A DNA stretch of 56,410 nt from Ruminiclostridium sp. (lineage in GTDB: Bacteria; Bacillota; Clostridia; Oscillospirales; Ruminococcaceae), in contig JAGBMA010000088.1 of NCBI GenBank assembly GCA_017635095.1, positions 1-56,410 of the forward strand, read 5' to 3'. This document shows, piece after piece, positions 50,116 through 56,410 of this stretch. Both the position numbers and the translations under genes were made by a program. Positions within the stretch are counted from its first letter, which is position 1. Each line of letters begins with the position of its first letter. The notes under the pieces were generated by a model. The model searched no databases and had not been told where the DNA came from. It saw only the letters and a list, made by a program, of their open reading frames with translations.

Positions 50116-52488
50116 TTACCTGTTTTTTGGAGCTATTGTCTCTACGGTATCCGCCCAGCTGTAGTAATCCGTCATGTCAGCGGGAACCGTTTCAGCGTCA
50201 ACGCGCAGCGCGCTGAAAAGGGTGCATCTTGTACGGAGGTACATGGGGATTTCAACAGCGTACTGGTTGAGCACCTTGTCGTAGCATTTCATGAACGCGG
50301 CAGGTCTGTCCGCGCCGGAAGACTCCTCGGCATCGCGTATCAGCTGTTTGAGCTTGGTGGAATCGGCGCCGTAGTAGCTTTCAACGTACACGGTGGTGAG
50401 GGATTCGGTGTTCCATGCACCCGCCCAGATCTCGTTTGTGCCGCCGTTAAGGGCATCCCAGAGCACAGCCGCGTCCGCGGTATCGGTTATGTCAAGCGTT
50501 ATTCCGATCTCACCGAGAAGCTCGGAAGCCTTTTTAAGTGCAGTATAGCAAGGGTGATCGCCGTTTCCGCCGCCGACAACTATCGCGCTGAATTCGGTCT
50601 TGCCGCCGTAGGGCGCCGAAGTCACGGTCTCGCCGGAAACGGTATAGCCTGCAGAAGCAAGATAGCCGAGACAGGCGGTTTTTGCGGCTGCACGCCGTTC
50701 ATCATCGTTCATGCCGGAAACGTATATCTGAACGCCGTCGCGGTTCACAGCGTAAGGAACGATGTAGCCGTCAACGGTATCGGTTATCTCAACTTCCTCT
50801 ATGAGCGGGTAGTCTGTGGTCTTACCGAAACCGCCGTAATAAGATGATACGGACTCGTCCCTGAACGCCGCGATAGCTGTGGCAAGCGCCTTACGGAGGG
50901 CGTAGCTGCTGTTGGAGAAAGCATCTCCGATCCTTACGGTGTCCGCGTTTATGCCTACATAGCCGTAACCGGGCTCCGAACTTACGGAAACGCTGATCTT
51001 TTCAAGAGAGCGGTTCGCTTCCTCAACAGCGGCGTAGCTTGACGAAGAACCGTCGTCTGCACAAATGTCCGCGGTCCCGTCCGCTATCAGTGATGCGGAA
51101 TCGGCATCGCCTTTCTGTATGAGTCTCAGTTTTTTTGACTTCGGTTCGCCTTTGTAGTAGTACGCGTTGGCAGAAAGATCGGCATGACCTTCGGAGATGC
51201 CGGTAAGTATGTACGCACCTGCGCCGAGGGGCTTTCCCTCGTTTTTTTGCATGATCTCGTCGGCTTTTCCTTTTATAAAGCCGAACATTCTGTTTTCGTA
51301 GCTGTAAAGCGGCTCGCTTCCGTAATAATGCATGGGAAGTATCGTCATATTCTCAAGAGCGTTCACGAAAGCCTCACCGCTTCCGCTTACCGTCACGTTG
51401 AAGGAATAAGCGCCGGTCTTGACGATACCCGCGACTGAGCTTACATGCTCGGTGGTATCGGTACCGCCGTTCTGCTTTGCAATATAGCCGACTGCTATAC
51501 TCAATGCCTGATCGTCGAAATATGTCTCGTCACCCATGGTCATGCTTGCGAGCTGGCGGTAGTTGCCGTCGTACATATCTGCCACCTCGGATATGACGGT
51601 CTGGGCATCTTTGCCTTTTGCGGAGTATTTTTCCGATGCGCCGTCCCGCAGGTCGATAGCATAGAAGAATGCAAAAAGCTCGGCGGGAGAGGGATATTTC
51701 GAGGTGTATATCGAGTATGAGCTGTCGTCGAACATGGAGCGCACCGTGTCATACTGCTCCCGGAGCGTGGGGACAATGATCTTTTCGCGTATTACGGGCT
51801 TGATCTCTTCCGACGCCATTACCTCGTCGATCTTCTCCTTGGTGATGTTATCGGCGGAAGAATTGTCGTAATGGTAGTTGATCGAGCCTAAGATGCCTGT
51901 ATCCTGTAGCGGGCAGCTCCCGGAATATGACGGGTCGAGGTGCAGGTAAAAAGTGAAGATGACATCGTCCGCGTCAAGCGGATCGCCGTCCGCAAATCTG
52001 ACGTCGTTCCTGAGCGCGAAACGGTATTCGGTGGTATCTTCCGCCTCGTTGTACCTCGAAGCTATGTCGGCGATACCGCTGTAGCCGTAAAGACTTCCGC
52101 CGTAGCGCTCCGTTACCGCGGAAGTTCCGTTCATGACAGGGCTTCCGCTTCTTGTGCGGCTTATGAGCGTAACGCCGGTGAGCTTGTTCACAAGCTCGGT
52201 AAACCCGTTTATCTCACCGAAAGGGCTGTATGTATCATCAACGCTGTCTATAGCGGCTATGAGCGGTCTGTCTTCCTTTTTTGCAGCCGGTTCGTCTTCG
52301 CTTGCGAGAGCTGCCGCAGACGCAGAGGACTCCGCAGCCGAAGTCTCCTCAGCCTGCACAGAGGTCAGCGCCGCCGTTGTCTCCGATACGGAGGCCGATG
52401 TATCGGACGGCACTTCGCCGCCTGTGCCGCAGCCCGAGAGCATTGCCGCGCAAAGCAGGGCTGCCGTTATATTTCTAAACTTTTTCAG
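50116..52488 (-). CDS. Family 5 extracellular solute-binding lipoprotein, CTG start
   Basis: A protein of about 790 residues if begun at CTG 52488. That start gives a full lipoprotein signal, MKKFRNITAALLCAAMLSGC (lipobox Cys20), and has AAGGAGTG about nine bases upstream. A start at the ATG 52443 would leave only LSGC and no hydrophobic segment. The mature part has a low-complexity Ser/Ala/Glu linker (about 25-70), then the SBP_bac_5 fold for peptides or similar ligands (TTEYRFALRNDVRFADGDPLDADDVIFTFY). No permease or ATPase genes lie nearby, so it is an orphan receptor or works with a distant transporter. Confidence 0.85.
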   Translation of the reverse strand: MKKFRNITAALLCAAMLSGCGTGGEVPSDTSASVSETTAALTSVQAEETSAAESSASAAALASEDEPAAKKEDRPLIAAIDSVDDTYSPFGEINGFTELVNKLTGVTLISRTRSGSPVMNGTSAVTERYGGSLYGYSGIADIASRYNEAEDTTEYRFALRNDVRFADGDPLDADDVIFTFYLHLDPSYSGSCPLQDTGILGSINYHYDNSSADNITKEKIDEVMASEEIKPVIREKIIVPTLREQYDTVRSMFDDSSYSIYTSKYPSPAELFAFFYAIDLRDGASEKYSAKGKDAQTVISEVADMYDGNYRQLASMTMGDETYFDDQALSIAVGYIAKQNGGTDTTEHVSSVAGIVKTGAYSFNVTVSGSGEAFVNALENMTILPMHYYGSEPLYSYENRMFGFIKGKADEIMQKNEGKPLGAGAYILTGISEGHADLSANAYYYKGEPKSKKLRLIQKGDADSASLIADGTADICADDGSSSSYAAVEEANRSLEKISVSVSSEPGYGYVGINADTVRIGDAFSNSSYALRKALATAIAAFRDESVSSYYGGFGKTTDYPLIEEVEITDTVDGYIVPYAVNRDGVQIYVSGMNDDERRAAAKTACLGYLASAGYTVSGETVTSAPYGGKTEFSAIVVGGGNGDHPCYTALKKASELLGEIGITLDITDTADAAVLWDALNGGTNEIWAGAWNTESLTTVYVESYYGADSTKLKQLIRDAEESSGADRPAAFMKCYDKVLNQYAVEIPMYLRTRCTLFSALRVDAETVPADMTDYYSWADTVETIAPKNR

Positions 52489-52544
52489 ATCTTAACACTC
52501 CTTATCTTTCGTACCGTGCAGCTTTTTTTCAGAGCCGCTTTTAT

Positions 52545-52573
52545 ATTATATACCAAAACAAAACCGTTGTCAA
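52545..52573 (-). promoter_or_regulatory. Promoter of the solute-binding protein / ispDF operon
   Basis: On the minus strand: TTGACA (52568-52573), 17 bases, TATAAT (52545-52550). Perfect consensus. Confidence 0.88.
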
Positions 52574-52597
52574 ATAATTTAAGTCGAATTGTGACGC

Positions 52598-52626
52598 TTG
52601 ACATATTTTGCCGTAAAGCGTATAAT
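52598..52626 (+). promoter_or_regulatory. Promoter of the GNAT acetyltransferase gene
   Basis: TTGACA (52598-52603), 17 bases, TATAAT (52621-52626). Perfect consensus and back to back with the minus-strand promoter. Confidence 0.88.
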
Positions 52627-52677
52627 GTTTTCATACAGAGATACCCAACGCACCGAACAGTAACGGAGGCTGACAAA

Positions 52678-53145
52678 ATGGAAATAAGGCGCGCATCACA
52701 GTCGGATAAAGACGGTATAAACAGACTTCTCAGACAGGTCCTCGAAGTGCATCACGCGGGCCGCCCCGATCTTTTCAAGGGCGGTGTGAAAAAATACACC
52801 GATGATGAGCTTTCGGAAATAATCGCGGACGACAGCCGCCCGATCTTTGCCGCGTTCGACGGCGAAAAGCTCGTAGGCTACGCGTTCTGCATTCTGAAGC
52901 ACTTCCCCGATGACAATATCCTTACCGATATAAAAACGCTCTACATAGACGATCTCTGCGTTGACGAGAACGAGCGCGGAAAGCATATCGGCGCTTCAGT
53001 CTATGAATACGTCCTCGGATACGCGAAAAGTATCGGCTGCTATAACGTTACGCTCAACGTCTGGACCTGCAACGAGGGCGCAATGAAGTTCTATGAGAAA
53101 ATGGGGCTGAAACCCCAGAAGATAGGAATGGAAAAGATACTCTGA
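52678..53145 (+). CDS. GNAT family N-acetyltransferase
   Basis: A protein of 155 residues with the GNAT fold: IRRASQSDKDGINRLL at the start, YIDDLCVDENERGKHIGASVYEYV (acetyl-CoA loop, R/Q-x-x-G-x-G/A as RGKHIG), then NVTLNVWTCNEGAMKFYEKMGLKP. It transfers an acetyl group from acetyl-CoA to an amine; the substrate is unknown. AACGGAGG lies nine bases before ATG. It is monocistronic under its own perfect promoter. Confidence 0.93.
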   Translation: MEIRRASQSDKDGINRLLRQVLEVHHAGRPDLFKGGVKKYTDDELSEIIADDSRPIFAAFDGEKLVGYAFCILKHFPDDNILTDIKTLYIDDLCVDENERGKHIGASVYEYVLGYAKSIGCYNVTLNVWTCNEGAMKFYEKMGLKPQKIGMEKIL

Positions 53146-53233
53146 TTACCCTGCAGGCGTATGTGAGGTGCTTGTCATATTCCGACGGCTTGTTTCATAT
53201 CTTTTACAAAAAGATATGAAAGGACAGCTTATC

Positions 53234-53458
53234 ATGGCAGGAATAAAAATACTCAAAAACAAGGTACCCTTCATCATAACCCTCTTCTGCTGCGTTACCG
53301 TGGCGGCGCTTGCAGCAAGCGTCAGGGCAGCGGAAGGCACGAAAACTGCACAGACCGCGTCGGAGAGTTCCCCGAAGCAGGTCGTGGTGCTTGACGCCGG
53401 GCACCCGACATATCTTAATACACAGACTCCCCGTATTTGGCTTAGTAACGCCGTTTGA
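53234..53458 (+). pseudogene. N-acetylmuramoyl-L-alanine amidase, cut off at the first motif
   Basis: After AAAGGACAG, ATG at 53234 opens a signal-anchor (PFIITLFCCVTVAALAASV), a short linker and QVVVLDAGH, which is the first strand and zinc-ligand motif of amidase_3 cell-wall hydrolases (normally VLDAGHGG). Directly after the His the sequence changes to unrelated codons and stops at 53456-53458. Only about 56 of an expected 230 or more residues remain. The break coincides with the start of the structured segment described at 53426-53582, so the gene was probably interrupted by it or by the island that follows. A real 74-residue secreted peptide is the alternative. Confidence 0.6.
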
Positions 53459-53582
53459 GCCGTTGCATATTTGGGACGACTTTTGACCCGACGTACTTAA
53501 TGCCAACGGCTTTCGCTGACTAAATCCCGCTTAACCGTGCGGGTTTGAGTGGGCTCCGAGCGCCGTTGTCGACGCGGGGAGT
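53426..53582. ncRNA. Candidate structured RNA or short mobile repeat with terminal inverted repeats
   Basis: A 157-base GC-rich segment closed by ACTCCCCG (53426-53433) and CGGGGAGT (53575-53582), a perfect 8-bp pairing. Nested inside are AGCCGTTG/CAACGGCT (53458-53465 with 53504-53511) and CCCGC/GCGGG (53526-53530 with 53539-53543), the latter extended by ACTAAA/TTTGAGT, plus a small GGC...GCC hairpin (53439-53452). Such nested stems in one unit fit a folded RNA; the terminal repeats also fit a MITE-like element. No coding frame is convincing. I do not recognise a known RNA family. Confidence 0.4.
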
Positions 53583-53628
53583 ACCATATCAGATAAAGCG
53601 TTAAAGTATATTGTTATACAAACTAATT

Positions 53629-53672
53629 ACAGCTCCCTTCGAGACATTTTGAGGGGAGCTGTGATTTTTATT
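53629..53672. terminator. Terminator between the structured segment and rhuM
   Basis: ACAGCTCCC (53629-53637) and GGGAGCTGT (53654-53662) pair perfectly, followed by GATTTTTATT on the plus strand. It can also close the convergent rhuM transcript. Confidence 0.7.
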
Positions 53673-53679
53673 CAGATTT

Positions 53680-54699
53680 TCAATTTTTATCCGTCACTTT
53701 CTTAACAAGCCTGTCAAAATCCGATTCTATCTTATGCGTCCGGTTGAAAATATCGTATTCCGCACCGGCTTTTTCTCTTGCTTCCGCCTGTGACACATGA
53801 CCCTTGTCCTTGAGTATGTCATAGCGGTTGAACGACAGGAACGCATTTACGCTCTCGGCGAATTCCTGCATAGTAAACGTGTTCTCGCGCTCGATCAGAC
53901 CTTCTATGTAGTCGAAATACGCCGAAACTCCGCGCTCGAGCTGCCTTATCTGCTGCTCGGTCAGGTAGTTTTTGGCAACATACGAATCGGATTTGAGTAT
54001 CCGACCGTCCGGAGCGTTCTTCCATGTTGTCAGTCCCATGTTCTCTTTTGTGTGGTCGGCGCTGTCATAAACGATCTCCGCGGCTGTCTTGCCCGTGATA
54101 GCGTAATGGAACTTGTTCTGCACCGTCGCGTAGAACTCGGCGGTTATATCCGCGTTTTTGTCGTAATCGATGCTGCATTCCGCGAAAATATCGGTTATCT
54201 GCTGCCAGATACGGCGCTCACTTGCTCTGATCGAGCGGACGCGCTCCAACAGCTCGCGGAAGTAATCCTTTCCGAACGCGGTCACGCCCTGCTTCATTCG
54301 ATCGTCATCAAGCACGAAGCCCTTCGTCATGTACTCTTTCAGCACACCGGTCGCCCATATTCTGAACGCGGTCGCGCGCTTGGAGTTGACACGGTAACCG
54401 ACGGAGATTATCGCGTCGAGGTTGTAGAAATTTGTGGATTTAGTCTGTGTTTTTCCCTCAATTGCGCCATGTTGAGTGGTTGTTGCAAATTCTGCAACAA
54501 CCACTTCCTTGTCGAGCTCGCCTTCATCAAAAATGTTTTTCAGATGCCTGCTTATTGTGGATTTGTCAACATTAAACAGCTCTGCCATAGCTTTCTGTGT
54601 TATCCAGAGCGTTTCGTCCTTTATCACGGCGTTTACTGCCACATCGTCGTTTTCGGAATGGTACAGCACCATTCGCATTTCCTTGTTTTTATCCTGCAT
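53680..54699 (-). CDS. rhuM: RhuM family protein
   Basis: A protein of 339 residues with the RhuM hallmark order: DVAVNAVIKDETLWITQKAM, AELFNVDKSTISRHLKNIF (a helix-turn-helix-like segment), then FYNLDAIISVGYRVNSKRAT, FRIWATGVLKEYMTKGF and a C-terminal region rich in helices. First described in a Salmonella pathogenicity island, the family is common in accessory DNA and its function is not established; a DNA-binding or toxin-like role is discussed. The start at 54699 follows AAGGAGAAC; an upstream in-frame ATG lacks one. It is the second gene of a pair with the 55171 gene. Confidence 0.9.
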   Translation of the reverse strand: MQDKNKEMRMVLYHSENDDVAVNAVIKDETLWITQKAMAELFNVDKSTISRHLKNIFDEGELDKEVVVAEFATTTQHGAIEGKTQTKSTNFYNLDAIISVGYRVNSKRATAFRIWATGVLKEYMTKGFVLDDDRMKQGVTAFGKDYFRELLERVRSIRASERRIWQQITDIFAECSIDYDKNADITAEFYATVQNKFHYAITGKTAAEIVYDSADHTKENMGLTTWKNAPDGRILKSDSYVAKNYLTEQQIRQLERGVSAYFDYIEGLIERENTFTMQEFAESVNAFLSFNRYDILKDKGHVSQAEAREKAGAEYDIFNRTHKIESDFDRLVKKVTDKN

Positions 54700-54721
54700 C
54701 TTGTTCTCCTTGATGTAATTG

Positions 54722-55171
54722 TCAGTATTTAGCATACGGTTTGTTATGTTTAGAGGCACGGCTGTATAAAAGATCTTCTGTCTCGTCGATCAATTGTTTC
54801 AGCTCTTTTCGTCTGCGTTCAAAGTCTTTTTCTGTATCTTCATAAACAAACCACTTTACCCAGTCTTCAAAGTATTCCTTTATGTCATTCAACAGCATAT
54901 AGGTTATGTCCATAAAATCTATATCTTCAAAGGTTTTGAGCGATCTGTTCAGATCTTCATCTTCGATAATAACATGCGTACTATAATAATACGATACTAT
55001 TATGCTGTCGCTTCCTTCTTCTTCAACGAACAAAGAAACGGGTATATTGTGTTCGAGCCCGCTTTTACATGCCTGAAGCCAAGTAAACGGAATATCGTCC
55101 AAATCGCTTGCTTGTGTTTTAAAATCTCCAACAGCAACATCAGACCAACCATAATGCGGTTTAGATAACAT
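54722..55171 (-). CDS. Acidic protein of unknown function upstream of rhuM
   Basis: A protein of 149 residues, acidic and rich in aromatic residues (EYFEDWVKWFVYEDTEKDFE), with a C-terminal coiled-coil-like stretch (RRRKELKQLIDETEDLLYS). No membrane helix or known motif. It ends 23 bases before rhuM, so the two are probably co-transcribed. The ribosome site is poor. I do not recognise the family; given the RhuM neighbour it may be a partner or antidote, which is speculative. Confidence 0.6.
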   Translation of the reverse strand: MLSKPHYGWSDVAVGDFKTQASDLDDIPFTWLQACKSGLEHNIPVSLFVEEEGSDSIIVSYYYSTHVIIEDEDLNRSLKTFEDIDFMDITYMLLNDIKEYFEDWVKWFVYEDTEKDFERRRKELKQLIDETEDLLYSRASKHNKPYAKY

Positions 55172-55302
55172 TACACATCATCGTCCCATTATATATAAGT
55201 ATATCACATATATTATCGCATATCAAGTTTTATCCTTGCTGTCACAATGCACATATATCACCGCCGCTGTTTGTGCAGTCCTACAAATATGCGCTTTCCC
55301 TC

Positions 55303-55333
55303 TTGACTATGACGTAACGTAATAGTGTATAGT
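55303..55333 (+). promoter_or_regulatory. MerR-type promoter with 19-bp spacer and operator
   Basis: TTGACT (55303-55308), 19 bases, TATAGT (55328-55333). The over-long spacer is the hallmark of MerR-controlled promoters. Inside it is the near-perfect dyad CTATGACGT-A-ACGTAATAG (55307-55325). Confidence 0.8.
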
Positions 55334-55364
55334 AAGTACAGCGAAGGAAAGTGAGGTAACCGCT

Positions 55365-56087
55365 ATGACAGTAAACGAAGTAAGCAAGATAACAGGGCTC
55401 AGTGTGCGCACACTGCAATATTACGACAAGATTGGGCTGCTGTCACCCAGCGGGCATACCGACGCGGGCTACAGGCTGTATGACGATACAGCGCTGGAGC
55501 GCCTGCAGCAGATAATGCTGTTTCGCGAACTTGAATTCCCGCTGAAAGAGATAAAAGCGATAATGTCCGACCCTCATTTCAACCGGCAGAAGGCTCTCGG
55601 CCAGCAGATAGAACTGCTGAAACTGCGGCGGGAGCATCTCGACGGACTCATTACCTTCGCCGAAAAGATCAGAAAGACAGGAGTGAAAACTATGGATTTT
55701 AAAGCATTTGACACTGCAAAACTCGATGAATACACAAAGCGAGCCAAGGAGCAGTGGGGCAGCACCGCCGAATACAAGGAATTTGAGGAAAAGAGCGAAA
55801 AGCGAACCGATGCCGACAACGGGCGGCTCATGAATGAGACTATGGAGCTTTTTGTGCAGTTCGGCAAAATGCGTGACCGCGACCCTGCCGACAGCGAAGT
55901 GCAGGCTCAGGTGAAACGCTTGCAGGAGTTTTTCTGCGAGAATTTCTACAACTGCACGAACGAGATACTCCGTGGGCTCGGGAAGATGTACGCGGGCGGC
56001 GGCGAGTTCACCGAGAACATCGACAAAGCCGGCGGCGCGGGTACGGCGGAGTTCGTGAACCGCGCGATCGAGATCTACTGCAAATAA
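55365..56087 (+). CDS. MerR family regulator with TipAS ligand domain
   Basis: A protein of 240 residues. The N-terminal MerR winged helix is clear (VNEVSKITGLSVRTLQYYDKIGLLSPS, then DAGYRLYDD). A dimerisation coiled coil (about 75-110) and a C-terminal TipAS-like domain (about 115-240; WGSTAEYKEF...FCENFYNCTNEILRGLGKMY) follow. TipAS domains in TipA, Mta and SkgA bind drugs, classically thiopeptides. The promoter directly upstream has a 19-bp spacer and matching dyad, so the protein activates itself. GTGAGG precedes ATG by about ten bases. No efflux gene follows within the window. Confidence 0.92.
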   Translation: MTVNEVSKITGLSVRTLQYYDKIGLLSPSGHTDAGYRLYDDTALERLQQIMLFRELEFPLKEIKAIMSDPHFNRQKALGQQIELLKLRREHLDGLITFAEKIRKTGVKTMDFKAFDTAKLDEYTKRAKEQWGSTAEYKEFEEKSEKRTDADNGRLMNETMELFVQFGKMRDRDPADSEVQAQVKRLQEFFCENFYNCTNEILRGLGKMYAGGGEFTENIDKAGGAGTAEFVNRAIEIYCK

Positions 56088-56128
56088 GAATGAATGTCAT
56101 TCGACAAAAATGATAAAAAGCTGTCGCG

Positions 56129-56151
56129 TTTTGTCGAACTGTTCGACAAAA
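56129..56151. repeat. 23-bp near-complete palindrome with flanking copies
   Basis: TTTTGTCGAAC (56129-56139) and GTTCGACAAAA (56141-56151) are perfect inverted repeats separated by one base. A further TTCGACAAAA copy lies at about 56099-56108. It could be an operator for the following gene or the end of a mobile repeat. Confidence 0.55.
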
Positions 56152-56189
56152 TATCGAATCGGTAGTAATATGTATCATACTATGTTTAT

Positions 56190-56289
56190 CACCAAAAGCC
56201 GTCCACAACGCTCGATGAGATGCTTGTAGCAGGAAAGGTGAAACGGATCGCAGGGGACGGGAGTTCGGTGAGGATACCCCTTATATAAT
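56190..56289 (+). other. Possible C-terminal gene fragment
   Basis: A short frame without a start reads QKPSTTLDEMLVAGKVKRIA and ends IPLI with a stop. It has the feel of a winged-helix tail of a larger protein. No family can be named. Confidence 0.2.
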
Positions 56290-56294
56290 ATAGT

Positions 56295-56410
56295 ATGGTT
56301 TTCCATACGGTTGGTTCTCATACTTTTCCTTATACCTTTTGTGAGCAGATCGGCAAGGAAGTGCGGGACATTTCGGACGAGATACCGTTTGATATTCCGG
56401 AGAGCTGGGA
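56295..56410 (+). CDS. Start of a possible type I restriction specificity subunit
   Basis: From ATG 56295 the frame stays open to the window edge and reads EQIGKEVRDI followed by SDEIPFDIPESW. The PFDIPESW phrase is typical of the beginning of an HsdS target-recognition domain, which normally continues with W-W-V/C-R-L-G. No ribosome site is obvious and the first residues (MVFHTVGSHTF) do not look like HsdS, so this may be an internal domain start or a fragment. The rest lies outside the window. Confidence 0.4.
   Translation, partial: MVFHTVGSHTFPYTFCEQIGKEVRDISDEIPFDIPESW

Noticed and set aside
56129-56151. LexA/SOS box
   Set aside because: The Firmicute box is CGAAC-N4-GTTCG. Here the half-sites are separated by one base.

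Overview
The window looks like the chromosome of a gut or rumen Clostridia of the Ruminococcus / Oscillospiraceae type. Three things suggest this: the dgt-dnaG-rpoD order and small Clostridia-type families (DUF6809, DUF5662); a GH26 mannanase lying next to a GH130 mannoside phosphorylase, as in mannan-degrading ruminococci; and a type IV pilus locus in a low-to-middle GC Firmicute. Most promoters are clear TTGACA-N17-TATAAT sites, and most genes have an AGGAGG-type ribosome site.

Layout. 1-2.3 kb: end of an unknown gene, then an ECF sigma factor with a membrane partner. 2.5-4.1 kb: a DUF6809 protein, then a TetR repressor and a small membrane protein under a promoter that carries a palindromic operator. 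4.2-11.7 kb: on the minus strand, a response regulator and histidine kinase, then an ABC ATPase, an FtsX-type permease and a secreted serine hydrolase. Three AAGAA repeats at exact 11-bp steps precede the ABC promoter and are a candidate site for the regulator. 12.0-19.84 kb: an integrated element bounded by 46-bp copies of the 3' end of tRNA-Ala(CGC). It holds a DUF4143 ATPase, an XRE regulator divergent from a SLOG protein, a YgjP-type metallopeptidase, a broken hsdR, an N-terminally truncated tyrosine recombinase and an AIPR-like (abortive-infection type) protein whose leader contains a tiny ORF and an intrinsic terminator.

20.0-26.3 kb: a membrane diguanylate cyclase, then an operon of DUF5662 protein, small membrane protein, ComM/YifB ATPase, a SARP/BTAD regulator that ends in a degenerate GGDEF domain, and a YigZ protein. 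26.5-30.6 kb: dgt, dnaG and the housekeeping sigma factor. 30.6-35.5 kb: a large FtsA-like ATPase with a beta-grasp-looking tail, overlapping by one base a GH26 lipoprotein, and the convergent GH130 phosphorylase. 36-48.8 kb: a type IV pilus locus (pilC, a pilM-pilN fusion, pilO, a very large PilX-like protein, two prepilins, prepilin peptidase, pilB, pilT). One prepilin carries a zinc-ribbon-like insert.

49-53.1 kb: fused ispDF behind an orphan oligopeptide-binding lipoprotein that appears to start at CTG, and a divergent GNAT acetyltransferase. 53.2 kb to the end: an amidase gene cut off just after its LDAGH motif, a roughly 157-nt sequence that looks like a structured RNA or small mobile repeat, RhuM with a companion gene, a MerR/TipAS regulator with a 19-bp promoter spacer, a 23-bp palindrome, and what may be the start of an hsdS gene. 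This right end looks like accessory DNA.

Main candidates for something undescribed: the tRNA-Ala element with its attenuator-led AIPR gene; the structured sequence inserted in the amidase; the zinc-ribbon prepilin and giant PilX-like protein; and the FtsA-like protein coupled to a mannanase.
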